Shown: positions 1 through 9,268, counted from the first letter of the stretch. The stretch: 64,000 nucleotides of DNA from JADGGM01 sp025449955 (GCA_036554285.1 DATBNO010000039.1:62001-126000); one strand, 5' to 3'. Made by a program: numbers and translations. The notes: a model not told the origin generated them from the letters alone.

Positions 1-2
1 AC

Positions 3-1112
3 GCGCGTCTCACCGCGCCCGACGCCACGCGGATGGATAGCGTGCAAGCGCAAGCGCAGGCGCAGGGGCAGGCAGCGCTGGCCCTCCCGCCGATCGACAC
101 GGCGCACGTCCAGGTGAGCGGCCGGATCCCGGTGGGCACGCGACTCACCGTGAATGGCATCGTGTGGCAGCCGCCGATGATCGCGTTGCCGGCGGGCACG
201 TACACGTTAGGCGCCGACCTGCCCGGTTACGCGCCCGTCAACGAGACCGTCGCGCTCAAGCCGGGGCAAACGCTACTGTGGTCGCCGTCGTTCGTCGCGA
301 CGGCCGGTACGCGTGGGACGGCGGCGCGCAGCGTAGTGGCGAGCCGTCAGCAGACGCGCAAAGACGCGTCGCGTGCCGCGGCGAAGAAGGGGGTCCCGAC
401 GGTCGCGCCGACCGCCGCGGTCACGGCCACGACCTCGACGCCGACCGCGACCTGCGCCCAGTCGTTCGGCGCCAAGGATTGGTCGACGGCGCTCGGCTCC
501 TGCACGCGCGAGGCGCAGTCCGGCGACATCAACGCCGAGCGCAGCCTTGGCGTGATGTACCTGCAAGGGAACGGCGTGTCGCGCGATCCAAACCAAGCCT
601 TCACGTGGTTCAAGAAGGCCGCGGACGGCGGGAATCGCGACGCGGCGTATCAGTTGGCGTTGATGTACGAGGCCGGCCGCGGTGTCCCGCGCGACGCGAC
701 GCAGGCGACGGCATGGTATCGTAAGGCGGCGCTGCTGGGCGACGTCGACGCCGAAGTGAAGTCGGGCATGGCGTACGAGAACGGGACCGGCGTGGATGCG
801 AGCATGGATCAGGGTATCTTCTGGTATCGGAAGGCCGCGGAGCAGGGCAGTGCGTGGGCGCAGAACAGACTCGGGTGGCTCTATGGAATGGGGAAGGGTG
901 TGACGCGCGACGACTCGCAGGCCATGCGGTACTTCCGCCAGGCGGCCGATCAGGGTGATCCGCAGGCGGAGTTCAACGTCGGATTCATGTTTGCCAACGG
1001 ACGCGGTGTGCCCCGCGACGACGCGCAGGCCGTGACCTGGTACCGTAAGGCGGCCGCGCAAGGCTACGCCGATGCACTGAAAGAGCTGAAGCAGCGCGGC
1101 ATCGCGCAGTGA
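3..1112 (+). CDS. PEGA-like / Sel1-repeat protein, 5' end outside the window
   Basis: The reading frame is open to the left edge, so the gene probably starts upstream; ATG 33 is the first in-window start. Counting from that ATG, a Gln-Ala run is followed by a beta-rich stretch around residues 25-90 with a PEGA-like pattern (LPAGTYTLGADLPGYAP). An Ala/Thr/Lys linker (about 95-140) follows, then five 36-residue Sel1-like repeats (about 165-350), each with the ...G.GV.RD..QA..W..KAA..G core. Sel1 repeats are helical protein-protein interaction modules, often in envelope or signalling proteins. No catalytic domain is visible. Its stop overlaps the GTG of pdxH by four bases. If the hidden N-terminus holds a kinase domain this would be a Ser/Thr kinase-type protein, which cannot be judged here. 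Confidence 0.75.
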   Translation, partial: ARLTAPDATRMDSVQAQAQAQGQAALALPPIDTAHVQVSGRIPVGTRLTVNGIVWQPPMIALPAGTYTLGADLPGYAPVNETVALKPGQTLLWSPSFVATAGTRGTAARSVVASRQQTRKDASRAAAKKGVPTVAPTAAVTATTSTPTATCAQSFGAKDWSTALGSCTREAQSGDINAERSLGVMYLQGNGVSRDPNQAFTWFKKAADGGNRDAAYQLALMYEAGRGVPRDATQATAWYRKAALLGDVDAEVKSGMAYENGTGVDASMDQGIFWYRKAAEQGSAWAQNRLGWLYGMGKGVTRDDSQAMRYFRQAADQGDPQAEFNVGFMFANGRGVPRDDAQAVTWYRKAAAQGYADALKELKQRGIAQ

Positions 1113-1729
1113 GCGAAACGCCGCCGCCTAACGACCTGCCGGCGCCCTCGGACCCGATCGTCCACTTCACGGCGTGGCTCGACGACGCTCGCCGCATCGA
1201 CCGCGCACGCCTGCCCGAGCCCACCGCGATGACCGTCGCGAGCGTGAACGATGCCGGTCATCCGTCCGCGCGCATCGTGTTGCTCAAGGATGTCGACGCG
1301 CGGGGCTTCGTGTTCTACACGAACTACGAGAGCCGGAAGGGCCGCGAGCTGCTCGCGCACCCGTGGGCCGCGCTCTGCGTTCACTGGCAGCCGCTCGAGC
1401 GCCAAGTGCGCATCGAAGGGCCGGTCGAGCACGTGAGCGACGCGGAGGCAGACGCGTACTTTGCGTCTCGCGCGCGGATGAGCCGCATCGGCGCGTGGGC
1501 GTCGCGCCAGAGCGCCACGCTGCAGAACGACGCCGAGCTCGAGCACCGCGTGCGCGATGTCGAAGCGCGATTCGCCGGCGGCGATGTTCCGCGTCCACCG
1601 AACTGGTCCGGCTTTCGCGTCGTGCCGCGCAGCATCGAATTCTGGCACGGACGGCCACACCGCTTGCACGAGCGTCTGCTCTACGAGCGCGACGACACGG
1701 GTTGGCGTGTGCGTCGTCTCTTTCCGTAA
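1109..1729 (+). CDS. pdxH: Pyridoxamine 5'-phosphate oxidase
   Basis: FMN-dependent oxidase that converts pyridoxine or pyridoxamine 5'-phosphate to pyridoxal 5'-phosphate, the last step of vitamin B6 synthesis and salvage in the cytoplasm. The 206-residue length is normal for PdxH. Family motifs are clear: PTAMTVASV near the start, SARIVLLKDVDARGFVFYTNYESRKG (FMN and substrate region; quoted in parts as SARIVLLK and FYTNYESRKG), HWQPLERQVRIEGPVE, and the C-terminal RLHERLLYER / RLFP ending. The GTG start overlaps the TGA of the preceding gene (GTGA), suggesting translational coupling. A class III aminotransferase and a PLP decarboxylase (speA, next gene) in the window use its product. Confidence 0.95.
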   Translation: MSETPPPNDLPAPSDPIVHFTAWLDDARRIDRARLPEPTAMTVASVNDAGHPSARIVLLKDVDARGFVFYTNYESRKGRELLAHPWAALCVHWQPLERQVRIEGPVEHVSDAEADAYFASRARMSRIGAWASRQSATLQNDAELEHRVRDVEARFAGGDVPRPPNWSGFRVVPRSIEFWHGRPHRLHERLLYERDDTGWRVRRLFP

Positions 1730-1781
1730 AGGGCTCACGGGATCTATTCCTCAGCGGCCGCACCATCTAAACTTCGCCCCC

Positions 1782-3722
1782 ATGGCTACTCGAGTCGCTG
1801 AACAGATCGGCGCGGAACCGTCCGCGCCTTGGACGATCGAAGATTCACGCACGCTCTACAACGTCGAAGGGTGGGGCATCGGATTCTTCGACATCAATGA
1901 TCGTGGCCACGTGGTGGTGCGTCCGGACAAGTCGCGTCCGGATCGCGAGCTCGATCTCTACGAGTTGGCGACGGACCTGGCCGAGCAGGGTGTCACGCTG
2001 CCGCTGCTGCTCAGGTTCTCCGACATTCTGCGTTCGCGTGTCGAGACGCTGAGCGGCCGGTTCCAGACGGCGATTCGCGAATACGGCTACGAGGGCGACT
2101 ACACGCTGGTGTACCCGATCAAGGTGAACCAGCAGCGGCACGTCGTCGAAGAGATCGTGCAGTTCGGCGCATCGCACGGCGTGGGACTCGAGTGCGGCAG
2201 CAAGCCGGAGTTGCAGGCGGTGCTCGCGCTCACCGAGTCGACCAACCACATGATCGTCTGCAACGGCTACAAGGACGAGGAGTTCATGCGCCTCGCCCTC
2301 ATGGGCCAGAAGTTAGGCCACCAGGTGTTCATCGTGATCGAGCAGATGGCCGAGCTCGATACGCTGCTGCGCGTGGCGGACCAGATCGGCGTGGTGCCGA
2401 CGGCGGGGGTCCGGATCAAGCTCGCGTCGGAAGGCTACGGTCGTTGGGCGGAGAGCGGCGGCGAGAAGTCGAAGTTCGGGCTGAACACGAGCGAGCTGGT
2501 GAAGGTGATCGACAAGCTGCAAACCATGGGGCGGCTGGATGTCCTCAAGCTCATCCACTTCCACTTGGGTTCGCAGATCACCGACATCCGCTACATCAAG
2601 GCGGGGTTGCAGGAGGTCGCGCGGTTCTACGCCGAGATGCACACCGCGGGGGTGGACATCACGCACGTGGATGTCGGCGGCGGGTTAGGCGTGGACTACG
2701 ACGGGTCGGGGTCGACGGTCGCGGCCAGCGTGAACTACTCGGTCCAGGAATACGCCAACGACGTGATCTACACGCTCGCCGAAGCGTGCCGCGAAGCCAA
2801 CCTGCCCATGCCGCACGTGATCTCGGAGTCGGGGCGCGCGCTCACGGCCCACCACGCGCTGCTGTTGCTCGACGTGATCGACGTCGAATCGCAGCAAGAG
2901 GTGCAGGTGCCCGAGTTAGGCGACGACGACCACGGGATTTTGCACGAGCTCAAGGAAGGATACGAGACGGTGTCCAACCGCTCGGTGCGCGAGGTCTACC
3001 ATGATGCCACGTTCGCGAAGGAGCGCGCGCAGGCCCTGTTCAATTCGGGCGTGCTGACGCTGCGCGGCCGGGCGTTGGCGGAGCAGCTCTACACGGCGAC
3101 GCTCAACGCGGTGGCGCGCATCGCGCAGCGCGATCGGGAGGAGTACTCGGACATCATCGATGATCTCGAGGCGCAGCTGGTCGACCGGTATTTCTGCAAC
3201 TTCAGCATCTTCCAATCGCTCCCGGATAGCTGGGCCATCGACCAGCTCTTCCCGATCATGCCGGTGCACCGCCTCGATGAGGAACCGGCGCGGCGCGGGA
3301 CGCTGCAGGACGTGACGTGCGATTCGGATGGAAAGATCGATCGGTTCGCGGGGGGGCGCCACGGCCAAGCGCGCCTCGAGCTGCACCCGTACCGCGAGGG
3401 CGAGCGCTATGTGTTAGGCATCTTCCTCACCGGGGCGTACCAGGAGATTCTGGGCGACCTGCACAACCTGTTCGGCGATACGAACGCGGTGCACGTGCGG
3501 TTGGCCAACGGCGGCTACGAGGTGTCGGATCTCGTGCACGGCGACACGGTCACCGAAGTGTTGGCCTACGTGCAATTCCGGGCGACCGATCTGTTGGCGA
3601 CGTTTCGGCGGAAAGTCGGCGCGACGAAGACGCTCACGCGCCAGGAGGCGAACATGTTCATCGCCGAGTACGTGGCCGGGCTGGAGGGGTACACGTACCT
3701 CGAGGGAGAGGGCGAGGGCTGA
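1782..3722 (+). CDS. speA: Biosynthetic arginine decarboxylase
   Basis: PLP enzyme that decarboxylates arginine to agmatine for polyamine synthesis. The frame is open upstream to 1557, but the protein similar to SpeA begins at ATG 1782 (MATRVAEQIG), giving 646 residues, the usual size for SpeA. The PLP-lysine segment YPIKVNQQRHVVEEI lies near residues 110-125; the glycine-rich phosphate-binding segment HVDVGGGLGVDYDG and a C-terminal fold-III barrel domain follow. I see no good Shine-Dalgarno sequence before ATG 1782. It is followed directly by a rho-independent-type hairpin. It has five GTTAGGC words, four inside the gene as Leu-Gly codons and one at the terminator. Confidence 0.95.
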   Translation: MATRVAEQIGAEPSAPWTIEDSRTLYNVEGWGIGFFDINDRGHVVVRPDKSRPDRELDLYELATDLAEQGVTLPLLLRFSDILRSRVETLSGRFQTAIREYGYEGDYTLVYPIKVNQQRHVVEEIVQFGASHGVGLECGSKPELQAVLALTESTNHMIVCNGYKDEEFMRLALMGQKLGHQVFIVIEQMAELDTLLRVADQIGVVPTAGVRIKLASEGYGRWAESGGEKSKFGLNTSELVKVIDKLQTMGRLDVLKLIHFHLGSQITDIRYIKAGLQEVARFYAEMHTAGVDITHVDVGGGLGVDYDGSGSTVAASVNYSVQEYANDVIYTLAEACREANLPMPHVISESGRALTAHHALLLLDVIDVESQQEVQVPELGDDDHGILHELKEGYETVSNRSVREVYHDATFAKERAQALFNSGVLTLRGRALAEQLYTATLNAVARIAQRDREEYSDIIDDLEAQLVDRYFCNFSIFQSLPDSWAIDQLFPIMPVHRLDEEPARRGTLQDVTCDSDGKIDRFAGGRHGQARLELHPYREGERYVLGIFLTGAYQEILGDLHNLFGDTNAVHVRLANGGYEVSDLVHGDTVTEVLAYVQFRATDLLATFRRKVGATKTLTRQEANMFIAEYVAGLEGYTYLEGEGEG

Positions 3723-3746
3723 CCGGGGCGGCATTGCCGCCCCGGT
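3722..3746. terminator. Bidirectional terminator hairpin between speA and sodA
   Basis: An 11-bp perfect stem (ACCGGGGCGGC / GCCGCCCCGGT) with an ATT loop starts at the last base of the speA stop and lies between convergent genes. There is no T-run. A GTTAGGC word (3745-3751) overlaps the right end of the stem. Confidence 0.7.
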
Positions 3747-3758
3747 TAGGCGCCGGGC

Positions 3759-4376
3759 CTACTTCTTGGGACGCGCCTCGTACCGCTTGGCGACCTCGGG
3801 CCAATTGACGACGTTCCACCACGCGGCGACGTAGTCGGGACGGCGGTTCTGGTACTTCAAGTAGTACGCGTGCTCCCAGACATCCAGGCCAAGGATGGGA
3901 TAGCGGCCGTCCATCGCCGGATTGTCCTGGTTAGGCGTGCTTTCGATCTTGAGCGCTCCCGGGCCGTCGGCCACGAGCCATGCCCAACCGGAGCCGAAGC
4001 GCGAGCCGGCCGCGGCGTTGAACTGCTCCTTGAGCTTGGCCACGTCACCGAATGACTTGGCGATGGCGTCGGCCAAATTGCCGCTGGGGTCGCCGCCGCC
4101 CTTGGGGCTCATGATCAGCCAGAACATCGAGTGATTCCAATGGCCGCCCGCGTTGTTACGCACGGCGGTGCGCACGGCCTCGGGCACCTTGGACACGTTG
4201 GCGATGATGTCATCCAGACTCTTCTGCTGAAACTCGGGCGCCTTCTCCAACGCCGCGTTCAGGTTGTTGACGTACGCCTGATGATGCTTGGTGTGATGGA
4301 TTTCCATCGTGCGCGCATCGATGTGCGGCTCGAGCGCAGCGTAGTCATAAGGCAGTGGGGGAAGTGCGAATGCCAT
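3759..4376 (-). CDS. sodA: Superoxide dismutase, Fe/Mn family (probably Mn)
   Basis: Converts superoxide to hydrogen peroxide and oxygen. The 205-residue protein is full length and has no signal peptide, so it should be cytosolic. Metal ligands are in place: His27 (EIHHTKHHQAYV), His83 (GGHWNHSMFW), Asp166 and His170 (GLDVWEHAYY). The active-site Gln is at residue 151 in the C-terminal domain (TPNQDNP), which favours a manganese or cambialistic enzyme over the Fe type; that split is an inference from motif position. It is convergent with speA and sits 27 bases downstream of the DedA gene on the same strand. Confidence 0.95.
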   Translation of the reverse strand: MAFALPPLPYDYAALEPHIDARTMEIHHTKHHQAYVNNLNAALEKAPEFQQKSLDDIIANVSKVPEAVRTAVRNNAGGHWNHSMFWLIMSPKGGGDPSGNLADAIAKSFGDVAKLKEQFNAAAGSRFGSGWAWLVADGPGALKIESTPNQDNPAMDGRYPILGLDVWEHAYYLKYQNRRPDYVAAWWNVVNWPEVAKRYEARPKK

Positions 4377-4403
4377 GTCGTGCCTCCGAGAGTGCCGTGC
4401 GCC

Positions 4404-5051
4404 TTACGGCGCGGTGCTGTCGGGTTGCACCGACGCGGCGCGACGTTCACGCAGCCACGCGATGATGCCCGGCAAAAGAGAAAGAAAAATGACGACGAGA
4501 ATCAGGACGTCGATATGAGTGCGGACGCCGGGCACCGAGCGGCCCAGGAAATATCCGATGAACAGCATGGCCCAGACCCACAGGATGCCGCCGACCGCGT
4601 TGTACAACACGAACGTGCGATAGCGCATGTCGCCGACGCCGGCGACCACCGGCGCGAACGTCCGAATGATCGGCATGAATCGCGCGAGCACGATCGTTTT
4701 GGCGCCATACTTCTCGTAGAACGCGTGAGCCCGGTAAAGATGTTTCTTGTTGAAGAAGAGCGAGTTTTCACGCGTGAAAATGCGTGGTCCGGTCGCGCGT
4801 CCGATCGAATAGCCGACGCTGTCGCCGGCGATGGCGGCAATCGACAGGATCACGCCCATCACGTACACGTTGAGGAACCCTTGCGACGACAGCAGGCCAG
4901 CGGTGACGAGCAACGAATCGCCGGGGAGGAAGAAGCCGACGAGCAACCCGGTCTCGGCGAATACTACCGCCGTCAGCACGGCGTATCCGCCCCATCGAAT
5001 CAGCGCTTCGAGATTGTAAAGCTGGTGCCAGAGTTCGAGCAGCCGATGCAT
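4404..5051 (-). CDS. DedA family inner-membrane protein
   Basis: DedA/VTT-domain membrane protein of about 215 residues. DedA proteins are needed for envelope homeostasis and several act as lipid-carrier (undecaprenyl phosphate) flippases. Signature elements are present: FAETGLLVGFFLPGDSLL in the first third, AIAGDSVGYSIGRATG, then FYEKYGAKTIVLARFMPIIRTFAP with the conserved F-P-R core, and VGGILWVWAMLFIGYFLG. Several hydrophobic segments span the chain. I chose the ATG at 5051 (MHRLLELW) rather than the longer frame because the 32 extra residues are Arg/Pro/Ser rich and lie in the divergent intergenic region. The exact substrate cannot be read from sequence. Confidence 0.9.
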   Translation of the reverse strand: MHRLLELWHQLYNLEALIRWGGYAVLTAVVFAETGLLVGFFLPGDSLLVTAGLLSSQGFLNVYVMGVILSIAAIAGDSVGYSIGRATGPRIFTRENSLFFNKKHLYRAHAFYEKYGAKTIVLARFMPIIRTFAPVVAGVGDMRYRTFVLYNAVGGILWVWAMLFIGYFLGRSVPGVRTHIDVLILVVIFLSLLPGIIAWLRERRAASVQPDSTAP

Positions 5052-5059
5052 GGGACTCC

Positions 5060-5656
5060 GTGGTGATGGTGCGCGACGCGACGGTGACGCAAGTTCCACC
5101 CCTTCCAGGTTCCGGTCAACCGCCGGACGCCCGTGTCGTCTATACAATCGGGCATTCGACGCGCGACCTGGATGACTTCATCGCGCTCCTCGAACGCGAG
5201 CACATCGAACACCTCGCGGATGTCCGTAGCTTCCCCGGGTCGCGCCGGTATCCGCAGTTTGGCCGCGAGGCGCTAGCCGCGTCGTTGGCGGAGCGGGGCA
5301 TTCGCTACTCGCACCATCCCGCGTTGGGCGGACGCCGGCGTGCGCGCGCCGATTCGCCCAACGGTGGCTGGCGCAACGAGAGCTTCCGCGGATACGCCGA
5401 TTACATGTTGACTCCCGAGTTCGCAGCGGCCCTCGATGACCTCGTGGCGCTCGCGGCCCGCGAGCGCACCGTGATCATGTGCGCCGAAGCGGTGCCGTGG
5501 CGCTGTCATCGGTCGATGATCTCCGACGCCCTGGTCGCGCGCGGCGCCCAAGTCCGCCACATTCTCGATTCGCGAACCGAGCCGCATCGCATGACGTCGT
5601 TCGCCATCGTCAAGGACGGCGTTCTCTACTATCCTCCGGTGCAGACGGAGCTATAG
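5060..5656 (+). CDS. DUF488 family protein
   Basis: A 190-198 residue cytosolic protein of the DUF488 family, whose biochemical role is not established. Family hallmarks: YTIGHSTRDLDDFIALL near the start, LADVRSFPGSRRYPQF, and the cysteine motif CAEAVPWRCHRSMISD in the C-terminal third. Conserved Cys/His residues suggest a metal or nucleic-acid role, but this is only inference. Start codons GTG 5060, GTG 5063 and ATG 5066 are all possible; none has a clear ribosome-binding site. It is divergent from the DedA gene with only eight bases between the chosen starts, so their promoters must overlap coding sequence or each other. Confidence 0.85.
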   Translation: MVMVRDATVTQVPPLPGSGQPPDARVVYTIGHSTRDLDDFIALLEREHIEHLADVRSFPGSRRYPQFGREALAASLAERGIRYSHHPALGGRRRARADSPNGGWRNESFRGYADYMLTPEFAAALDDLVALAARERTVIMCAEAVPWRCHRSMISDALVARGAQVRHILDSRTEPHRMTSFAIVKDGVLYYPPVQTEL

Positions 5657-5739
5657 CCATCCGGTGTCGGTCGACGCCCACGTCGCGAGAATCGTTCCCG
5701 CGACCGTCGTTCGACCTCGAAACCCGACCTCGAGCGTTC

Positions 5740-8406
5740 ATGGCGGAGCACGATCTCACCATCTACGTCGTCTCGCACACGCATTGGGACCGCGAGTGGT
5801 ACGAGCCCGCGGGGCGGTTTCGACAGCGATTGGTCGCACTGATCGACGAGGTGCTCGACGATCCGCCGGCGGCGGGCGACAGCTTTCTACTGGACGGTCA
5901 GGCGGTGGTGATCGAGGACTATCTCGCCGTGCGGCCCGAGCGTCGTGCGGATCTGGCGACGCGTCTGCACGACGGCGTGATCGAGGCAGGTCCGTGGTAC
6001 GTATTGGCGGACGAGCTCATCCCGTCGGGCGAGGCGCTCGTGCGCAACCTGCTTGCGGGTCGCGATGTGTTGTCCGCGCTCGCGGCGACGGCGCCGGGCG
6101 TTCTGTATTCGCCCGATGCGTTCGGGCACCCGGCGTCGTTTCCATCGCTCGCGCACGGCTTTGGGTGCGCCGTGACCATCCTGTGGCGCGGCTATGGTGG
6201 CCCGGCGTGGCCATCCGGTGACACGGTGCGTTGGCGCGCGAGCGATGGTGCGACGACGCTCCTGTATCACTTGCCGCCGGACGGATACGAGTTCGGCGCA
6301 TCGCTGCCGGCATCCGACGAAGCGGCGCGCGAACGGTGGCGCCGGATGCGTGATGTGTTAGGCCCGCGCAGCACGGTGGGCGTGGCGCTCTTGCCTAACG
6401 GAGCCGACCACCATGCGCGCCAGCGCGACCGCGCGCGCGCGGTGGCGGTCCTCGCCGCGGCCGCGTCGCCCGCGGTCGTGCGCGCCGGGTCGCTGGGCGG
6501 CTTCGCCGAGATGCTCGAGCAACGCGCGCGCGCGGCGACGGTTCCCGTGGTGACGGGTGAGCTGCGCGCGTCCTACGGATACACGTGGACGCTCCAGGGC
6601 ACCTTCGCCACACGCGCGCATCAGAAGCGCGCGAACGCGACAGTCGAGCGGGCGCTGTTGCGCGATGCGGAGCCCTGGGCGGCCCTCGCGGCCCGCCACG
6701 CAGCGCGCGATCGGGGCAGTCTGCTGCGCGCGGCGTGGAAAACGCTGCTCCGATGTCATCCACACGACACGTTGTGCGGGTGCTCGATCGACCAGGTCGC
6801 GCGCGCCATGGACGTGCGTCTCGAGGACGCGCTCAGGCAAGCAACCGGTGTGCGCGAGGACGCGCTGCACGACCTCGTTGGTCACGATCCGGCTCTGGCG
6901 CGTACTCGGCGAAGCGAGTGGACGCCGGCTGTCATCGTGCGCAATCGCGCGGCGCGTGCGCGCGGCGGTGTCGCGGAGGTCGACATCGCTCGGCCCGTGG
7001 CCCGGGTGCGCGTGGGACCGGGCAGCGGGCGCGAGGCAGAGCCCGACGCACTGCCTCCCGCGATTTCACTCTCGCGAAATGGGACGCCGCTGGCCCTTCA
7101 GGTACTCGATCGTGCGATTCGCTACGATCGAATCGACTCGCCGCTCGACTATCCGGACGAAGCGTTGGTCGAGTCGGCGCGCGCGGTGGTGTGGCTTCCG
7201 CGCGTGGGCGGCTACGGTACGACGGCGCTGGCAATCGGCGGCGACCCGAGCGACGTGCAGGCGCCATCGGTCGTGCGCGCGGGCGAACGATGGATGGAGA
7301 ACGAGTGGCTGCGCGTGAGCATCGATGCCCGTGGTGCGGTGCAGGTCGCATCGGCGTCGGCTGGGGTGACGCTCGCGTCTGCTCTCTCGATCGAGGACGT
7401 GGGCGATGGCGGCGACCTCTATACGCCATCGCCGCGCGGGGCGACCGTAGGGTCGAACCGTCTGGCGGATGTGCGCCTAACGCACGGCGGCCCGTTGCGC
7501 GCCGAGCTCGTGGGGCGGTTCGCGGTCGATGTGCCGGTCGCGCTCGCTCCCGGACGCGAGTCGCGATCGACAGAGTCGCACGCGATGCCGGTGCGCGTGA
7601 CGCTCACGCTCGATGCGGGCGACCGGTTCGTGCGCGTCCGCGTTCAGGGTGAGAATACGAGTCGCGATCATCGGCTGCGCGTCGTGTTTCACACCGGGCT
7701 CGCCGGCGCGGCGACCGTCGCCGATGCGGCATTCGGCCCGGTGGCGCGAACGCCCATCGTCGCTCCGCCGTCCAGTACCGAGGTTCCGCCGCCCACGGCT
7801 CCGCTCGCGCGATACGTGACGCGCGATGCCGGGTCGCGCGGTGTGACGGTGTATTCGGATGGCCTCGCCGAGTACGAGAGCTTGGACAACGGGGACGTGG
7901 CCGTGACGCTGGTGCGCGCGGTGGGCGAGCTCTCGCGGAGTGATCTGCCCGAGCGGCCGGGACATGCGGGCTGGCCGTCGCCGACACCCGATGCACAGTG
8001 CCTGGGCCCGTTCGACGGGCGATTCGCGTTGCTCATGCATGACGGCCGCGATGCGGCGACGCTCGACCTGATCGAACGGACGTGCGACGACGTGCTGGTG
8101 CCGCTCGTCGGCCTAACGCTGCGCGCCGCGGTTGGGACGCCGCGCGAGACCACGGGTGTCGAGCTCGACGGCGAGGGATTGGCGTTCCTCGCCTGCAAGC
8201 CGAGCGATGATGGCGGTTGGACGGTGCTGCGCTGCGTGAACTTGCTCGAGCGGCCGGTGGCGGGTGCGTGGCGGTGCGGATTTCCGATTCGGCAGGCGAT
8301 GCGCGCGCGGCTGGATGAGACGCCGCTCTCGGCCGCGGACGCGGCGGTCGGCGCGGTGACCTTCGCTGCGGCGCCGCGCGAGATCGTCACGCTGCTCGTC
8401 CGCTAG
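5740..8406 (+). CDS. Glycoside hydrolase family 38 alpha-mannosidase
   Basis: Predicted zinc-dependent alpha-mannosidase of 888 residues. The frame is open upstream to 5479, but homology-like sequence starts at ATG 5740 (MAEHDLTIYVV). Zinc ligands and catalytic residues match GH38: SHTHWDREWY (His13, His15, Asp17), nucleophile Asp125 in LYSPDAFGHPASFP, and the downstream HPHDTLCGCSIDQ motif that carries further His/Asp ligands. The middle and C-terminal parts form the beta-rich GH38 domains. No signal peptide is seen, so it probably acts on imported oligosaccharide in the cytoplasm. It is the first gene of a carbohydrate island with an ABC importer and a lyase. Stop TAG abuts a GCCTAAC word. 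Confidence 0.92.
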   Translation: MAEHDLTIYVVSHTHWDREWYEPAGRFRQRLVALIDEVLDDPPAAGDSFLLDGQAVVIEDYLAVRPERRADLATRLHDGVIEAGPWYVLADELIPSGEALVRNLLAGRDVLSALAATAPGVLYSPDAFGHPASFPSLAHGFGCAVTILWRGYGGPAWPSGDTVRWRASDGATTLLYHLPPDGYEFGASLPASDEAARERWRRMRDVLGPRSTVGVALLPNGADHHARQRDRARAVAVLAAAASPAVVRAGSLGGFAEMLEQRARAATVPVVTGELRASYGYTWTLQGTFATRAHQKRANATVERALLRDAEPWAALAARHAARDRGSLLRAAWKTLLRCHPHDTLCGCSIDQVARAMDVRLEDALRQATGVREDALHDLVGHDPALARTRRSEWTPAVIVRNRAARARGGVAEVDIARPVARVRVGPGSGREAEPDALPPAISLSRNGTPLALQVLDRAIRYDRIDSPLDYPDEALVESARAVVWLPRVGGYGTTALAIGGDPSDVQAPSVVRAGERWMENEWLRVSIDARGAVQVASASAGVTLASALSIEDVGDGGDLYTPSPRGATVGSNRLADVRLTHGGPLRAELVGRFAVDVPVALAPGRESRSTESHAMPVRVTLTLDAGDRFVRVRVQGENTSRDHRLRVVFHTGLAGAATVADAAFGPVARTPIVAPPSSTEVPPPTAPLARYVTRDAGSRGVTVYSDGLAEYESLDNGDVAVTLVRAVGELSRSDLPERPGHAGWPSPTPDAQCLGPFDGRFALLMHDGRDAATLDLIERTCDDVLVPLVGLTLRAAVGTPRETTGVELDGEGLAFLACKPSDDGGWTVLRCVNLLERPVAGAWRCGFPIRQAMRARLDETPLSAADAAVGAVTFAAAPREIVTLLVR

Positions 8407-8440
8407 CCTAACGCCGCGCCGGCCCGGCGCTGCGTTAGGC
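8406..8440. terminator. Convergent hairpin built from an inverted GTTAGGC pair
   Basis: GCCTAACGC (8406-8414) and GCGTTAGGC (8432-8440) are perfect inverted repeats, extended after one mismatch by GCGCCGG (8416-8422) / CCGGCGC (8424-8430). The structure separates the convergent mannosidase and permease genes. The right-hand copy supplies the TAA stop of the permease gene. No T-run is present. Confidence 0.75.
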
Positions 8441-9268
8441 GCCGGCGTCGGCGAGCGAGTCGCCTAACAGCGTGCAGCAGGTCACGGTCGCGATGAGCGC
8501 CAGGCCCGGTGCGAGCGCGGCCCACGGCGCCATCACGATGGCCTCGCGACCGTCGGCGATCATGTTGCCCCAACTGGGGTTGGGCGGCTGGATACCGAGC
8601 CCCAGAAACGACAGACCGCTCTCGAGCAGAATCGCGCTCCCGACGCCGAGCGTGATGGCGACGATCGCCGGCCCCAGTGCGTTAGGCAGCACGTGCCGCC
8701 AGAGCACGCGTCGCGGCCGCGCGCCGAGCGCCTGCGCGGCCTCGACGTAGGGGTGCGCGCGGACGCCCAAGACCTCGGCGCGAACCAGGCGCGCGACGCC
8801 CATCCAGCCGGTCGCCATCAGGATGAGCACCACCATCACCGCGCCCGGCGGCCACAAGGCCGCGGCCACCAGCAGCAGCACGAGACGCGGGATGGCGAGC
8901 AGCGCGTCGCTCACCGCCATCGTCACCCGGTCCACGATGCCCCCCGCCCATGCGGCGACGGCGCCGACTGCGATGCCGGCCATGCCCGCCAACAACGATC
9001 CGGCGAAACCCACGACCAGCGACACGCGCGCAGCCAGCATCATGCGCGTGAACAGATCCCGGCCGAAGGCGTCGGTGCCGAGGACGTGCCAGTGGCCTAA
9101 CGGATCGGTGGTGAAGGGCGGGATGAACCGCAGCGCGAGCACGTTGCCGATGGCGCGCGGATCGGTCGGCGCGAGCGGCGGCACCACGATCGCCGCGGCG
9201 ACAAGCGCGATGAGCACGCTCAGCGCGCCGCGCGCGCGCCAGCGGGCAGACTCCCGAAAGATCGTCAT
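8435..9268 (-). CDS. ABC transporter permease, DppC/OppC type
   Basis: Inner-membrane permease of a peptide/nickel/oligosaccharide-type ABC importer, about 277 residues with about six hydrophobic segments. The N-terminal OppC region and the phrase HVLGTDAFGRDLFTR are typical of DppC/OppC. The ATPase-contacting EAA loop is seen as EAAQALGARPRRVLWRHVLP. I chose ATG 9268 (MTIFRESARW), which gives a 4-base ATGA overlap with the stop of the upstream permease gene. Its TAA stop lies inside a GTTAGGC word of the terminator. No ATP-binding subunit is encoded in the window, so one must be shared or encoded elsewhere. The neighbouring mannosidase and lyase favour an oligosaccharide substrate over peptides, as inference. 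Confidence 0.92.
   Translation of the reverse strand: MTIFRESARWRARGALSVLIALVAAAIVVPPLAPTDPRAIGNVLALRFIPPFTTDPLGHWHVLGTDAFGRDLFTRMMLAARVSLVVGFAGSLLAGMAGIAVGAVAAWAGGIVDRVTMAVSDALLAIPRLVLLLVAAALWPPGAVMVVLILMATGWMGVARLVRAEVLGVRAHPYVEAAQALGARPRRVLWRHVLPNALGPAIVAITLGVGSAILLESGLSFLGLGIQPPNPSWGNMIADGREAIVMAPWAALAPGLALIATVTCCTLLGDSLADAGA

Noticed and set aside
164..724. Long open frames on other frames and strands within the first gene and many elsewhere
   Set aside because: They overlap genes with recognisable domains, are Arg/Ala/Gly rich and have no family-like motifs, as expected in high-GC shadow frames.
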